Assembly: GCA_947175455.1 (NCBI GenBank)
Contig: CAMWMW010000060.1
Location: 1-8,043 of the forward strand
Direction of reading: 5' to 3'
DNA: 8,043 bases
DNA from: an uncultured Porphyromonadaceae bacterium
GTDB taxonomy: Bacteria > Bacteroidota > Bacteroidia > Bacteroidales > Muribaculaceae
Made by a program: the position numbers and the translations under genes. This document shows positions 1 through 7,410 of this stretch, in pieces. How positions within the stretch are numbered: position 1 is the first letter of the stretch; each line of letters opens with the position of its first letter. The notes beneath the pieces are model-generated. The model was not told the DNA's origin, made no database searches, and saw only the letters and a program-made list of their open reading frames with translations.

Positions 1-1550
1 TTACGGAAGGGGGCGGGTGTGACTCAGGATGTCGGCTTGATTCAGGTCTCACATTCATTTCCCGGAACACCCTCTTTGAGATAGCAGGTGCAAGAATCGG
101 CATCGAGATATGCGAGGATCTGTGGGTGCCGGCTCCTCCCAGCTGCGAAATGGCAATGAATGGCGCAGATATTATATTAAACCTCTCTGCCACAAACGAA
201 CTCGCAGGTAAACACAATTATCTCATTGAACTGATAGCTCAACAGTCGGCTCGATGCCGTTGCGCATATGTGTATTCCTCTGCCGGTCTCGGAGAGTCCT
301 CGACAGATCTTGTTTTCTCCGGAAACTGCATTATCGCCGAAAACGGCACCATTCTCGGTGAATCGGAACGGTTCACTATGAAAGATAAAATGATTATCCG
401 GGATGTCGATATTGAAATGCTCAGAAACGACAGGGTAAAACATTCGACATTCTCGGATTCGGCAAACGGCTCATATGATATAATCAGAGTTGATTTTGCA
501 GGATACGGAACAGCAAGACAGGACTTGCCTGAAAAAAACGGTATTTTACGCTATATATCCTCCCATCCTTTTACCGACGGCGATCCGCAAAAGTTCCGCG
601 AACGCTGTGGGGAGATATCATCCATACAGGCATGGGGACTCGCTCAGCGTCTTCGCGCCATAAACTGTAAAAAGACAGTGATCGGAATATCCGGTGGTCT
701 GGACTCAACACTGGCACTTCTTGTCACAGTCAAGGCATATGATATGCTCGGCATTGACAGAAACGGCATTACAGCCATCACAATGCCGGGGTTCGGCACG
801 ACAAGGCGCACCCGGTCCAACGCTACGCGCCTTATGGAGCTATTAGGCGTGACGATGCTTGAGATTCCTATCGGGGAGGCGGTTATCCAACATTTCAATG
901 CAATCGGACATGACCCTGAGCTACACGATGCCACATATGAGAACTCGCAGGCGCGTGAACGCACCCAGATTCTTATGGATATGGCAAACCAGACAGGTGG
1001 AATAGTAATTGGAACAGGCGACTTGTCCGAACTTGCTCTTGGATGGTGCACATACAACGGAGACCAGATGTCGATGTATGGCGTAAACGCCTCAGTACCC
1101 AAAACTCTAGTGAGGTATCTTGTCGAAGGATATGCCGACACGACCGATAATCCGGAAATAAGAAAAGTATTGCTTGACATTATCGACACCCCAATCAGTC
1201 CGGAACTGCTCCCTGCGGCGAAAGACGATTCCATAGAACAAAAGACGGAAGACCTTGTGGGACCATACGAGCTCCACGATTTTTTCCTGCACGGAATGTT
1301 GCGCAATTCTTTTTCTCCATCCAAAATCTTCCGCCTTGCCTGTGTGGCATTCAGGGACGTTTACGATGCCGATGTTATCAAGCACTGGCTCAAGACATTC
1401 TACAGACGTTTCTTTTCCCAGCAATTCAAACGTTCGTGCATGCCTGACGGAATGAAGGTCGGAAGTGTCTGTCTGTCTCCCCGGGGAGACTGGAGAATGC
1501 CTTCCGATGCGTCTTCCTCTCTATGGCTGAAGGAAATTGAAAATCTTTAA
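1..1550 (+). CDS. nadE: Glutamine-dependent NAD(+) synthase, 5' end cut by window edge
   Basis: This enzyme amidates nicotinic acid adenine dinucleotide to NAD+ using ATP and ammonia released from glutamine, the last step of NAD synthesis, in the cytosol. The frame is open from position 3, so 515 residues are visible. Bacteroidota homologues have roughly 640 residues, so about 125-130 are missing, including the glutamate and lysine of the amidase triad. The nitrilase-type amidase domain comes first, with its catalytic cysteine in EICEDLW (TGC at 111-113). The synthetase domain follows: the ATP-pyrophosphatase P-loop SGGLDS at 690-707, MPGFGTT, YENSQARERTQ from 936 and GTGDLSELALGW at 1011-1046. 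The C-terminus carries QQFKRSCMPDG and SPRGDWRMPSDA, as expected. A GTG at 126 is not the start, because the catalytic cysteine lies upstream in the same frame. It ends with TAA, 44 nt before the next gene. The only mild oddity is GTTRRTR where I remember GTTDRTY in relatives. Identification is firm. Confidence 0.95.
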   Translation, partial: TEGGGCDSGCRLDSGLTFISRNTLFEIAGARIGIEICEDLWVPAPPSCEMAMNGADIILNLSATNELAGKHNYLIELIAQQSARCRCAYVYSSAGLGESSTDLVFSGNCIIAENGTILGESERFTMKDKMIIRDVDIEMLRNDRVKHSTFSDSANGSYDIIRVDFAGYGTARQDLPEKNGILRYISSHPFTDGDPQKFRERCGEISSIQAWGLAQRLRAINCKKTVIGISGGLDSTLALLVTVKAYDMLGIDRNGITAITMPGFGTTRRTRSNATRLMELLGVTMLEIPIGEAVIQHFNAIGHDPELHDATYENSQARERTQILMDMANQTGGIVIGTGDLSELALGWCTYNGDQMSMYGVNASVPKTLVRYLVEGYADTTDNPEIRKVLLDIIDTPISPELLPAAKDDSIEQKTEDLVGPYELHDFFLHGMLRNSFSPSKIFRLACVAFRDVYDADVIKHWLKTFYRRFFSQQFKRSCMPDGMKVGSVCLSPRGDWRMPSDASSSLWLKEIENL

Positions 1551-1594
1551 ACAACCCTGAAGTTGAAACAGACTTCACTAAATGCAGTTATCAA

Positions 1595-2152
1595 GTGAAC
1601 GAAGATTTAAAAAAAGCAGTAGAAATACTCCGAAACGGCGGAGTCATTCTCTATCCCACAGATACCATCTGGGGATTAGGGTGCGATGCCACGAATCCTG
1701 AAGCTGTGGAACGTATCTTTAAGATCAAGAAACGTGCTGATTCCAAATCCATGCTGTCGTTAGTCGCGTCAGACGGGATGTTGCAGCAATTTGTCAGTGA
1801 AGTTCCGGATGCCGCATGGCAGTTGATAGACGCGACTGTCAATCCGCTGACCATCATATATGACACCCCCCGGGGCATAGCGGCAAACCTGATTGCAGAA
1901 GATGGGTCCGCCGGTTTCCGCATTACTTCCGAGGCATACTCCAGAGGATTATGCCTGAGACTGAGACATCCGGTAGTCTCCACATCCGCGAATATCTCCG
2001 GGAAACCGTCTCCTTCATGCTTTGAAGATATTCCTCAGGAAATTGTCGACGCGGTAGATTATGTTGCCGAATATGGTCGTAATAATACACGGACAAACCC
2101 AAGCAACATAATAAAGGTGACTGATTCAAACGTTATCACAATAATAAGATAA
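1595..2152 (+). CDS. tsaC: L-threonylcarbamoyladenylate synthase, short TsaC/YrdC type
   Basis: The protein makes threonylcarbamoyl-AMP from threonine, bicarbonate and ATP. This is the activated intermediate that the TsaB/D/E complex uses to form t6A at position 37 of tRNAs reading ANN codons. It has 185 residues and is essentially one YrdC domain. It lacks the extra C-terminal domain of long Sua5 proteins, so the TsaC-type name fits better than Sua5. Visible motifs are YPTDTIWGLG at residues 20-29, the basic KKRADSK segment at 45-51, GFRIT near 107-111 and the nucleotide-binding STSANISG at 129-136. The start is GTG at 1595, giving MNEDLKK, which matches the usual N-terminus of Bacteroidota homologues. 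The nearby ATG at 1582 is in another frame. No Shine-Dalgarno sequence is seen. The gene sits 44 nt after nadE and 37 nt before the sugar transferase, and is probably co-transcribed with both. Annotation systems may call it Sua5/YciO/YrdC family. Confidence 0.93.
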   Translation: MNEDLKKAVEILRNGGVILYPTDTIWGLGCDATNPEAVERIFKIKKRADSKSMLSLVASDGMLQQFVSEVPDAAWQLIDATVNPLTIIYDTPRGIAANLIAEDGSAGFRITSEAYSRGLCLRLRHPVVSTSANISGKPSPSCFEDIPQEIVDAVDYVAEYGRNNTRTNPSNIIKVTDSNVITIIR

Positions 2153-2189
2153 CACGGACTGACTGTACTTAAAAAACATACACTGCATC

Positions 2190-3620
2190 ATGAAAAGAAA
2201 GGGAATGTCATTGACATCGCAAAGACTGAAATATGTGGCGAGCGACCTTGTCACAACTTCGGTCTCGTTCTTTCTGTTCAATATCTGCAGGTATCACATC
2301 CTTCACAACGAACTCCCGGCTTCATGGTCTCTGTCCGAGTTCCTGTCATTACCGAAACTTTTATGGGAGCAGGCTCTTATCCCGGTCGCTCTGCTTGCAG
2401 TCTATTGGCTCTCCGGTTACTACAACCGCCCGTTTGAAAGATCTCGGCTTAATGAGTTTATCAACACTTTTTATTCTGCCCTTTTCAACGCGGCTCTTAT
2501 CTTTTTCATTCTTCTTATCAACGACCGCGGGCCGGTTGTCTCGGCTGATTATCTGTTGATCTGCGTCTCTTTTCTCCTGCTTCTCTTATTCACATACGGC
2601 GGGCGCCTGCTGATTACATCCTCGGCATTCCGCCGTGCAAGAAAAAAGAATATCAGAAACAATGTCCTCATAATCGGGAATTCCGTCCAGGGACATAAGA
2701 TCTATGACAGGCTCATCAGAAGCAAAGTGCTGATAAAATATAATATCGTGGGGTTTATACACATTGAAGGTGTCTCGAAGAGTAAATATTGCGGTCTGCC
2801 ATGCTGGGACATGCAGGAGATCGAGAATATATGCCGGAATCACGAAATACACCAGATCATACTTGCACCGGACAGGGATAAGGATTCTCTTGTACTCGGG
2901 ATGCTCGACCGTCTCTTTCCTCTTGACATTCCGATAAAGATAATGCCCGACACATTGTCATATGTCACATCTTCGATCAGGCTGACAGATATTCTTGGAG
3001 AACCTTTCATTGATCTGACCTCCCCTCCGCTCAATGATTGTGCCAGTAATATCAAACTGACGTTCGATGTCATATTGTCCTCATTGGCATTGGTCGCCCT
3101 GTCACCGCTTATGGCGATATTGGCGATTGGCGTGCGGCTGTCTTCTCCGGGACCGGTTTTCTATCGTCAGGAAAGAATCGGGAAAAAAAGAAAACCATTC
3201 TATATATACAAGTTCCGGTCTATGAGCAATGACGCTGAAAAATGCGGTCCCATGCTGTCATCATCCGCCGACACAAGGGTTACGCCGTTCGGGCGCATGA
3301 TGAGAAAATACAGACTTGATGAACTCCCTCAGTTCTGGAATGTGCTGAAGGGAGACATGTCTCTTGTGGGTCCGCGTCCGGAACGGGATTTCTATATTCG
3401 GCAGATTATAAAAAAGGCTCCTTATTACTGTCTGGTGTTTCAGGTCAAACCGGGTATCACCTCATGGGGAATGGTTAAATTCGGTTACGCTTCGGATATC
3501 AGACAGATGGTGGAACGCACAAAATTCGACCTACTCTATATCACCAACATGTCGCTGCCTCTTGACATGAAGATAATGATCTATACAATCAGGACAATTG
3601 TCAGAGGTGCGGGAGTCTAA
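2190..3620 (+). CDS. Polyprenyl-phosphate sugar-1-phosphate transferase (initiating glycosyltransferase, WbaP/WcaJ-like)
   Basis: This is a 476-residue membrane enzyme of the bacterial sugar transferase family. It moves a sugar-1-phosphate from a UDP-sugar to undecaprenyl phosphate, the first step in building a lipid-linked O-antigen, capsule or protein-linked glycan. Four N-terminal membrane helices are visible at about residues 18-38, 57-77, 91-110 and 121-141. A Rossmann-like domain follows, with VLIIGNSVQG at 159-168. The catalytic domain begins with a hydrophobic segment at about 289-315 that contains the helix-breaking Ser305-Pro306 of a re-entrant membrane helix. YKFRSM follows at 340-345, then the catalytic Asp377-Glu378 pair in RLDELPQFWNVLKGDMSLVGPRPE. 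All key residues are present, so the enzyme should be active. The sugar cannot be read from the sequence. It stands alone among housekeeping genes with no other glycan genes in view. The start is ATG with no Shine-Dalgarno sequence, 37 nt after tsaC. Confidence 0.92.
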   Translation: MKRKGMSLTSQRLKYVASDLVTTSVSFFLFNICRYHILHNELPASWSLSEFLSLPKLLWEQALIPVALLAVYWLSGYYNRPFERSRLNEFINTFYSALFNAALIFFILLINDRGPVVSADYLLICVSFLLLLLFTYGGRLLITSSAFRRARKKNIRNNVLIIGNSVQGHKIYDRLIRSKVLIKYNIVGFIHIEGVSKSKYCGLPCWDMQEIENICRNHEIHQIILAPDRDKDSLVLGMLDRLFPLDIPIKIMPDTLSYVTSSIRLTDILGEPFIDLTSPPLNDCASNIKLTFDVILSSLALVALSPLMAILAIGVRLSSPGPVFYRQERIGKKRKPFYIYKFRSMSNDAEKCGPMLSSSADTRVTPFGRMMRKYRLDELPQFWNVLKGDMSLVGPRPERDFYIRQIIKKAPYYCLVFQVKPGITSWGMVKFGYASDIRQMVERTKFDLLYITNMSLPLDMKIMIYTIRTIVRGAGV

Positions 3621-3657
3621 GGAGTATAAAAGGTGATTTTCAACATAAATAATTGAT

Positions 3658-5457
3658 ATGGCATATAAAGAAAGACATAACAGGTTTACTGACTTGTGGA
3701 TGAAGCTGGTGATTTGGAGGGAACATCATATCCGTGAAAAGAGTTTTCTTCTGATACTTGCTCTTTTTGTGGGGGTATGCTGCGGATTCGCCGCACAGTT
3801 GCTGAAATATCTGATTCATATGATTGCAGGATTACTCACTGCGCATATGAACACCACTACGGCAAACTGGTTGTATCTTGTTTATCCGGTGGTGGGTATA
3901 CTCATTGTCACGATTCTGTTGCGGTATGTCGTCAAAGAGAATATCTCACATGGTGTCACAAAAGTTCTTTATGCGATATCGCGCCGTAAATCCAGACTTA
4001 AGAAAAGGAACATGTACGCTTCTTTGCTCGCATCTTCCATCACCATTGGATTCGGAGGATCTGTCGGAGCTGAGGGTCCGATTGTATTTACCGGAGCGGC
4101 TATCGGGTCAAACGTGGGCCAGGCATTCCGCCTGTCTCCCCGAATACTGATGATTCTTGTCGGCTGCGGGGCGGCTGCCGGAATAGCCGGTATTTTCCGC
4201 GCTCCGATAGCCGGAATGCTGTTTACCCTTGAAGTGCTTATGATTGACCTCACAGGAATGACGGTCATGCCCCTGTTGCTCTCGTCTGTAGCAGGTGCGG
4301 TTGTAGCATATGTCCTTGAGGGATACAATGCAGAGTTCTTCTTTGTGCAATCGGAGCCTTTCGTGACAAACCGTATTCCGTTCACTATACTTCTCGGTGT
4401 TGTCTGCGGACTCATGTCCTATTATTTCACCAAGGTTATGTTCATGATGGAATCAATGTTCTCAAAACTGAGACACACAGGTTTGAAGATTCTTGTCGGA
4501 GGCGTTATAATGGCGGGGCTTATTTTCCTCTTCCCTCCTCTTTATGGCGAGGGTTATGAGGCAATCAACAATCTTCTTCTCGGAGATGTCTCGAATATAG
4601 TTGACGGAACATTCTTCTATGTAGACCGGGACAATGTATGGTTTCTTATCCTGTTCATCGGAGCCATCGCTTTGACAAAGGCGTTCGCGACATCCGCAAC
4701 AAACGGAGCCGGAGGTGTCGGCGGAACATTCGCTCCTTCTTTGTTCGTCGGAGCCCTCACGGGTTTCCTGTTTGCGTATATCGTGAATAATCTCGACCTC
4801 GGATTCCAGCTGTCTCAAAAGAATTTCGCGCTGATGGGGATGGCGGGCGTCATGAGCGGTGTCATGCACGCGCCTCTGATGGCGATCTTCCTTACTGCCG
4901 AGATGACGGGAGGCTATGATCTTTTCCTTCCTCTGCTTATCGTCTCGGCTCTTGCATATATCACCATACGCATCTTCACGCCATACAGCATATACACCAT
5001 GCGTCTTGCCAAAGCCGGAGATCTTGTCACTCATCAGAAAGACAAGGCGGTGCTGACTCTTCTTAAGGTGGATAATCTTATCGAAACAGACTTCAAGATA
5101 GTGCACCCTGAAATGAATCTGAAAGAGATGGTCGATACGATTTCTGTCTCTAACCGAAACCTGTTTCCTGTTACGGATGCCGATGGAAATCTGAAAGGTG
5201 TGGTTTTGCTTGATGAGATTCGCAACATAATGTTCCGTGCAGATCTCTACAAAAAAATGCATGTGTCCCGCTTCATGTCAGCGGTGCCTGAAGTAATAGA
5301 AATAACGTATCCGATGGATAAAGTGATGGAGATCTTTGACCGTACGAACGCCTGGAATCTTCCGGTTGTTGATAATGGAAGATACATCGGTTTTGTGTCG
5401 AAATCCAAAATTTTCAATTCATACAGACGGGTTCTCCGTCATTTCACAGAAGATTAG
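3658..5457 (+). CDS. ClC-family chloride channel/antiporter with C-terminal CBS pair
   Basis: This 599-residue inner-membrane protein belongs to the ClC family, whose members pass chloride or other anions or exchange them for protons. Many hydrophobic helices fill roughly residues 25-450. The anion-pathway motifs are seen in order. S97-H-G-V takes the place of the usual GSGIP. GSVGAEGPIV carries the gating glutamate Glu139. GGVGGTFAPS starts at residue 352, with Phe358. Tyr446 in SIYTMR matches the pore tyrosine. The family's internal proton glutamate position appears to be Val193, in LFTLEVLM after Glu192. This is the pattern of channel-type ClCs rather than of E. coli ClC-ec1. Two CBS domains at about 474-530 and 534-590 form a cytosolic regulatory module that may bind adenine nucleotides. 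Whether it is a channel or an exchanger cannot be settled here. It starts 37 nt after the sugar transferase and ends with TAG only 2 nt before fmt. Confidence 0.94.
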   Translation: MAYKERHNRFTDLWMKLVIWREHHIREKSFLLILALFVGVCCGFAAQLLKYLIHMIAGLLTAHMNTTTANWLYLVYPVVGILIVTILLRYVVKENISHGVTKVLYAISRRKSRLKKRNMYASLLASSITIGFGGSVGAEGPIVFTGAAIGSNVGQAFRLSPRILMILVGCGAAAGIAGIFRAPIAGMLFTLEVLMIDLTGMTVMPLLLSSVAGAVVAYVLEGYNAEFFFVQSEPFVTNRIPFTILLGVVCGLMSYYFTKVMFMMESMFSKLRHTGLKILVGGVIMAGLIFLFPPLYGEGYEAINNLLLGDVSNIVDGTFFYVDRDNVWFLILFIGAIALTKAFATSATNGAGGVGGTFAPSLFVGALTGFLFAYIVNNLDLGFQLSQKNFALMGMAGVMSGVMHAPLMAIFLTAEMTGGYDLFLPLLIVSALAYITIRIFTPYSIYTMRLAKAGDLVTHQKDKAVLTLLKVDNLIETDFKIVHPEMNLKEMVDTISVSNRNLFPVTDADGNLKGVVLLDEIRNIMFRADLYKKMHVSRFMSAVPEVIEITYPMDKVMEIFDRTNAWNLPVVDNGRYIGFVSKSKIFNSYRRVLRHFTED

Positions 5458-5459
5458 AA

Positions 5460-6428
5460 ATGAAAAAAGAAGATTTAAAAATAGTTTTTTTCGGAACACC
5501 GGAATTCGCTGTCACAAGCCTTGCAAAGCTTGTTGACGAGGGATATAATGTTTCTGCGGTCGTTACAATGCCGGATAAAGAGGCTGGACGGGGGAGAAAA
5601 ATCATACAAAGCGATGTAAAAAGATTTGCAGTCGAAAAGGGTCTTGAGGTCTTGCAGCCGGAGAAACTGAAAGCTCCCGAGTTTATCGACAGATTGCGTG
5701 AAATCAACGCTGACCTCTTTATTGTCATAGCGTTCCGTATGCTTCCCGAAGTTGTATGGACAATGCCACGGCTTGGAACTTTCAACCTGCATGGATCACT
5801 GCTCCCGAAATACAGGGGAGCCGCCCCCATCAACCGTGCCATAATGAACGGTGAGACAGAAACCGGTGTCACGACTTTTTTCCTCAGACATGAGATTGAC
5901 ACAGGCGATATAATAGGTTCCCGGAAGATTCAGATTTCAGACAACGATAACGTAGGCAATGTCTACGACAGACTGATGCATATTGGTGCCGACATGGTTA
6001 TAGAAACCGTCGAAAGCATTCTTGACGGCACGCTTGAGACCAGACCGCAGCCGGAAGGTGAATTTACGCCTGCTCCTAAAATTTTCAAGGAAGACTGCCG
6101 TATAGACTGGAACCGCACTGCAAGAGAGATACACAATCATATCCGCGGGCTGTCTCCATATCCGGCGGCGTTCTCCGCCCTTGAGGATAAAGAGGGGAAA
6201 ACCATGGATGTAAAGATTTTTGAATCTCTGCCTGTTGACGATGTAAGAATTGAGAAAGACACCGCACCTGGCACAATAGTGATTTCAGGGAAAAGGCTCT
6301 TTGTCGCTACATCCGAAGGCACTCTTGAGATTCTGTCACTCCAGCCTGCCGGAAAAAAACGCATGGATGCTTCGGCGGTTCTTCTTGGTTATCATCCGGT
6401 AAAGTTCACGACTGTGCAAAATGGATAA
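5460..6428 (+). CDS. fmt: Methionyl-tRNA formyltransferase
   Basis: Fmt transfers a formyl group from 10-formyltetrahydrofolate to methionine on the initiator tRNA, preparing it for translation initiation in the cytosol. The 322-residue length is normal for the family (E. coli about 315). The N-terminal formyltransferase fold opens with IVFFGTPEFA. The catalytic trio is Asn109 and His111 (NLHGSLLPKYRGAAP) and Asp147 (EIDTGD). The spacing matches the Asn106, His108 and Asp144 of E. coli Fmt. RIDWNRTAREIHNHIRGLSPYP marks the link to the C-terminal tRNA-binding domain at about 205-322. The ATG follows the TAG of the ClC gene after only 2 nt, so translation is probably coupled. Its own TAA lies inside the start of menD, an 8-nt overlap. 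Nothing is damaged or unusual in the gene itself. Confidence 0.97.
   Translation: MKKEDLKIVFFGTPEFAVTSLAKLVDEGYNVSAVVTMPDKEAGRGRKIIQSDVKRFAVEKGLEVLQPEKLKAPEFIDRLREINADLFIVIAFRMLPEVVWTMPRLGTFNLHGSLLPKYRGAAPINRAIMNGETETGVTTFFLRHEIDTGDIIGSRKIQISDNDNVGNVYDRLMHIGADMVIETVESILDGTLETRPQPEGEFTPAPKIFKEDCRIDWNRTAREIHNHIRGLSPYPAAFSALEDKEGKTMDVKIFESLPVDDVRIEKDTAPGTIVISGKRLFVATSEGTLEILSLQPAGKKRMDASAVLLGYHPVKFTTVQNG
6421..6428 (+). other. fmt/menD overlap (ATGGATAA), likely translational coupling
   Basis: The menD ATG at 6421-6423 lies just before the fmt stop TAA at 6426-6428 in a different frame. Such overlaps usually let the ribosome finishing the first gene start the second. This supports fmt and menD being on one transcript. 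It is conditional on 6421 rather than 6457 being the real menD start. Confidence 0.6.
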
Positions 6429-7326
6429 CGTTACTGAAAATAAGATACAGTATGACATGGATACCGACAAGGAATATTGCCGGATTTTGTTTGACATACT
6501 GCTGTGCAAGGGTGTCAAGGATATAGTCCTGTCGCCCGGCAGCCGCAACGCTCCTTTGCTGATCGGAGCTGCGTGCCGCCCGTTCAACAGACATACGGTC
6601 ACAGACGAACGGACTGCCGCTTTTATGGCTCTCGGCATATCGCTGGCAGGAAAAAAGCCGGTAGCGCTTGTGTGCACATCGGGCACCGCACTTTATAATT
6701 ATGCGCCTGCCGTAGCCGAAGCTTTCTACCAGCATGTTCCTTTGATTGTAATAACTGCCGACAGACCTCTTGAGTGGATTGATCAGGATGACTCACAGAC
6801 TCTTGTTCAGCCGGGGGCTCTTGACAAAATAGTAAAGGGCACATACGACATTCCGGTGGAACATCCGGATGCACCTCACGAGGCGTGGTATGTGAACCGC
6901 ATCGTCAATGAAGCCTGCAATCTCGCTCTTTCCGGAAGAAAAGGCCCCGTGCATATAAATGTGAGACTTGATAATCCTCTCACGGATGTCATGCCGTTTG
7001 TGTCCGGCAAGCCCCGGATTATCGAATACACCGACAATCTCAACCTGCCGCCACACCTATATAAGGAAACCGCCTCATTTCTTAAGGATAAAAAGGTTCT
7101 TGTGACGGCTGGCTTCATGCAAGCGGACAATGAACTTAACAAATGCATGTCGGCGTTTGCCCGTATGGGAAATGTAGCAGTCATGTGCGAGACTTTGTCG
7201 AATCTGCACCTCCCGGGAAACCCATATGCCATTGACAGCGTCCTGAGCATAATGGAGAACAACGCAGATGTATGCGAATCCCTTAGACCGGATGTCGTGA
7301 TATCAATAGGCGGTTCACTCATATAG
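6421..7326 (+). CDS. menD: menD 5' fragment: the part translated before the first stop
   Basis: This is the 301-residue polypeptide a ribosome would make from the menD start. It covers the N-terminal substrate and cofactor-activating domain, with SPGSRN at residues 38-43, Asp-Glu-Arg at 62-64, TSGTA at 86-90 and ADRP at 113-116. It also covers most of the central domain, ending at VVISIGGSLI. The ATG at 6421 overlaps the fmt stop by 8 nt, suggesting translational coupling. An alternative start is Met13 (ATG at 6457), which gives MDTDKEYC and a length closer to Bacteroidota MenD N-termini as I remember them. The sequence before 6457 is rich in A but has no Shine-Dalgarno sequence, so the choice is open. 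The fragment lacks the diphosphate-binding domain and should not be catalytic alone. Confidence 0.7.
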   Translation: MDNVTENKIQYDMDTDKEYCRILFDILLCKGVKDIVLSPGSRNAPLLIGAACRPFNRHTVTDERTAAFMALGISLAGKKPVALVCTSGTALYNYAPAVAEAFYQHVPLIVITADRPLEWIDQDDSQTLVQPGALDKIVKGTYDIPVEHPDAPHEAWYVNRIVNEACNLALSGRKGPVHINVRLDNPLTDVMPFVSGKPRIIEYTDNLNLPPHLYKETASFLKDKKVLVTAGFMQADNELNKCMSAFARMGNVAVMCETLSNLHLPGNPYAIDSVLSIMENNADVCESLRPDVVISIGGSLI

Positions 7327-7356
7327 CGGAAACTGAAAGAGTACATACGCAAATAA
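7324..7356 (+). other. menD: Pair of in-frame nonsense codons in menD (TAG, then TAA)
   Basis: The first stop is TAG at 7324-7326 and the second is TAA at 7354-7356. Between them the frame reads RKLKEYIRK, and before and after it reads GGSLI and PPAHHW, all normal for MenD. By remembered family pattern (GGALVSR...LKEYLR), the first stop replaces a serine, one base from TCG. The second may replace a tyrosine, one base from TAC or TAT. Both could be C-to-A changes. Each stop is followed by C, a context generally considered weak for termination. Confidence 0.8.
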
Positions 7357-7410
7357 CCCCCAGCACATCATTGGACTTTGGGAGACACCTCCCCTTCCGC
7401 TGATTGTTTT

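Noticed and set aside
126..128. GTG as the nadE start
   Set aside because: The same frame is open upstream to the window edge and encodes the amidase catalytic cysteine (111-113) and its flanks, so the real start is outside the window.
644..1324. 226-codon open frame on the - strand inside nadE
   Set aside because: No recognisable domain, and fully opposite the NAD synthetase core with its SGGLDS and GTGDLSELALGW motifs. It is a shadow frame.
1582..1584. ATG just before tsaC as an alternative start
   Set aside because: It is in a different frame from the YrdC domain. The GTG at 1595 gives the expected N-terminus.
2190..3620. Horizontally acquired glycan island
   Set aside because: Only one gene, with no flanking repeats, transposase or tRNA, and base composition that looks like its neighbours by eye.
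3621..3657. Promoter in the gap before the ClC gene
   Set aside because: The gap is AT-rich but I see no clear Bacteroidota-type TAnnTTTG box with an upstream TTTG at proper spacing.
4462..5262. 266-codon open frame on the - strand inside the ClC gene
   Set aside because: It is rich in His, Arg, Glu and Ser with no recognisable domain, and lies fully opposite a strongly motif-supported ClC gene. It is a shadow of that gene's codon use.
7324..7356. Stop-codon reassignment explaining the menD interruption
   Set aside because: The other genes end properly with TAA (nadE, tsaC, sugar transferase, fmt) or TAG (clc) at the expected C-termini, so both codons act as stops here.
7380..7393. Small hairpin GGGAG-ACAC-CTCCC shortly after the second menD stop, as a readthrough or terminator element
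   Set aside because: The stem is only 5 bp, has no U-tract, and starts about 23 nt past the stop within coding sequence. Such a stem is expected by chance.
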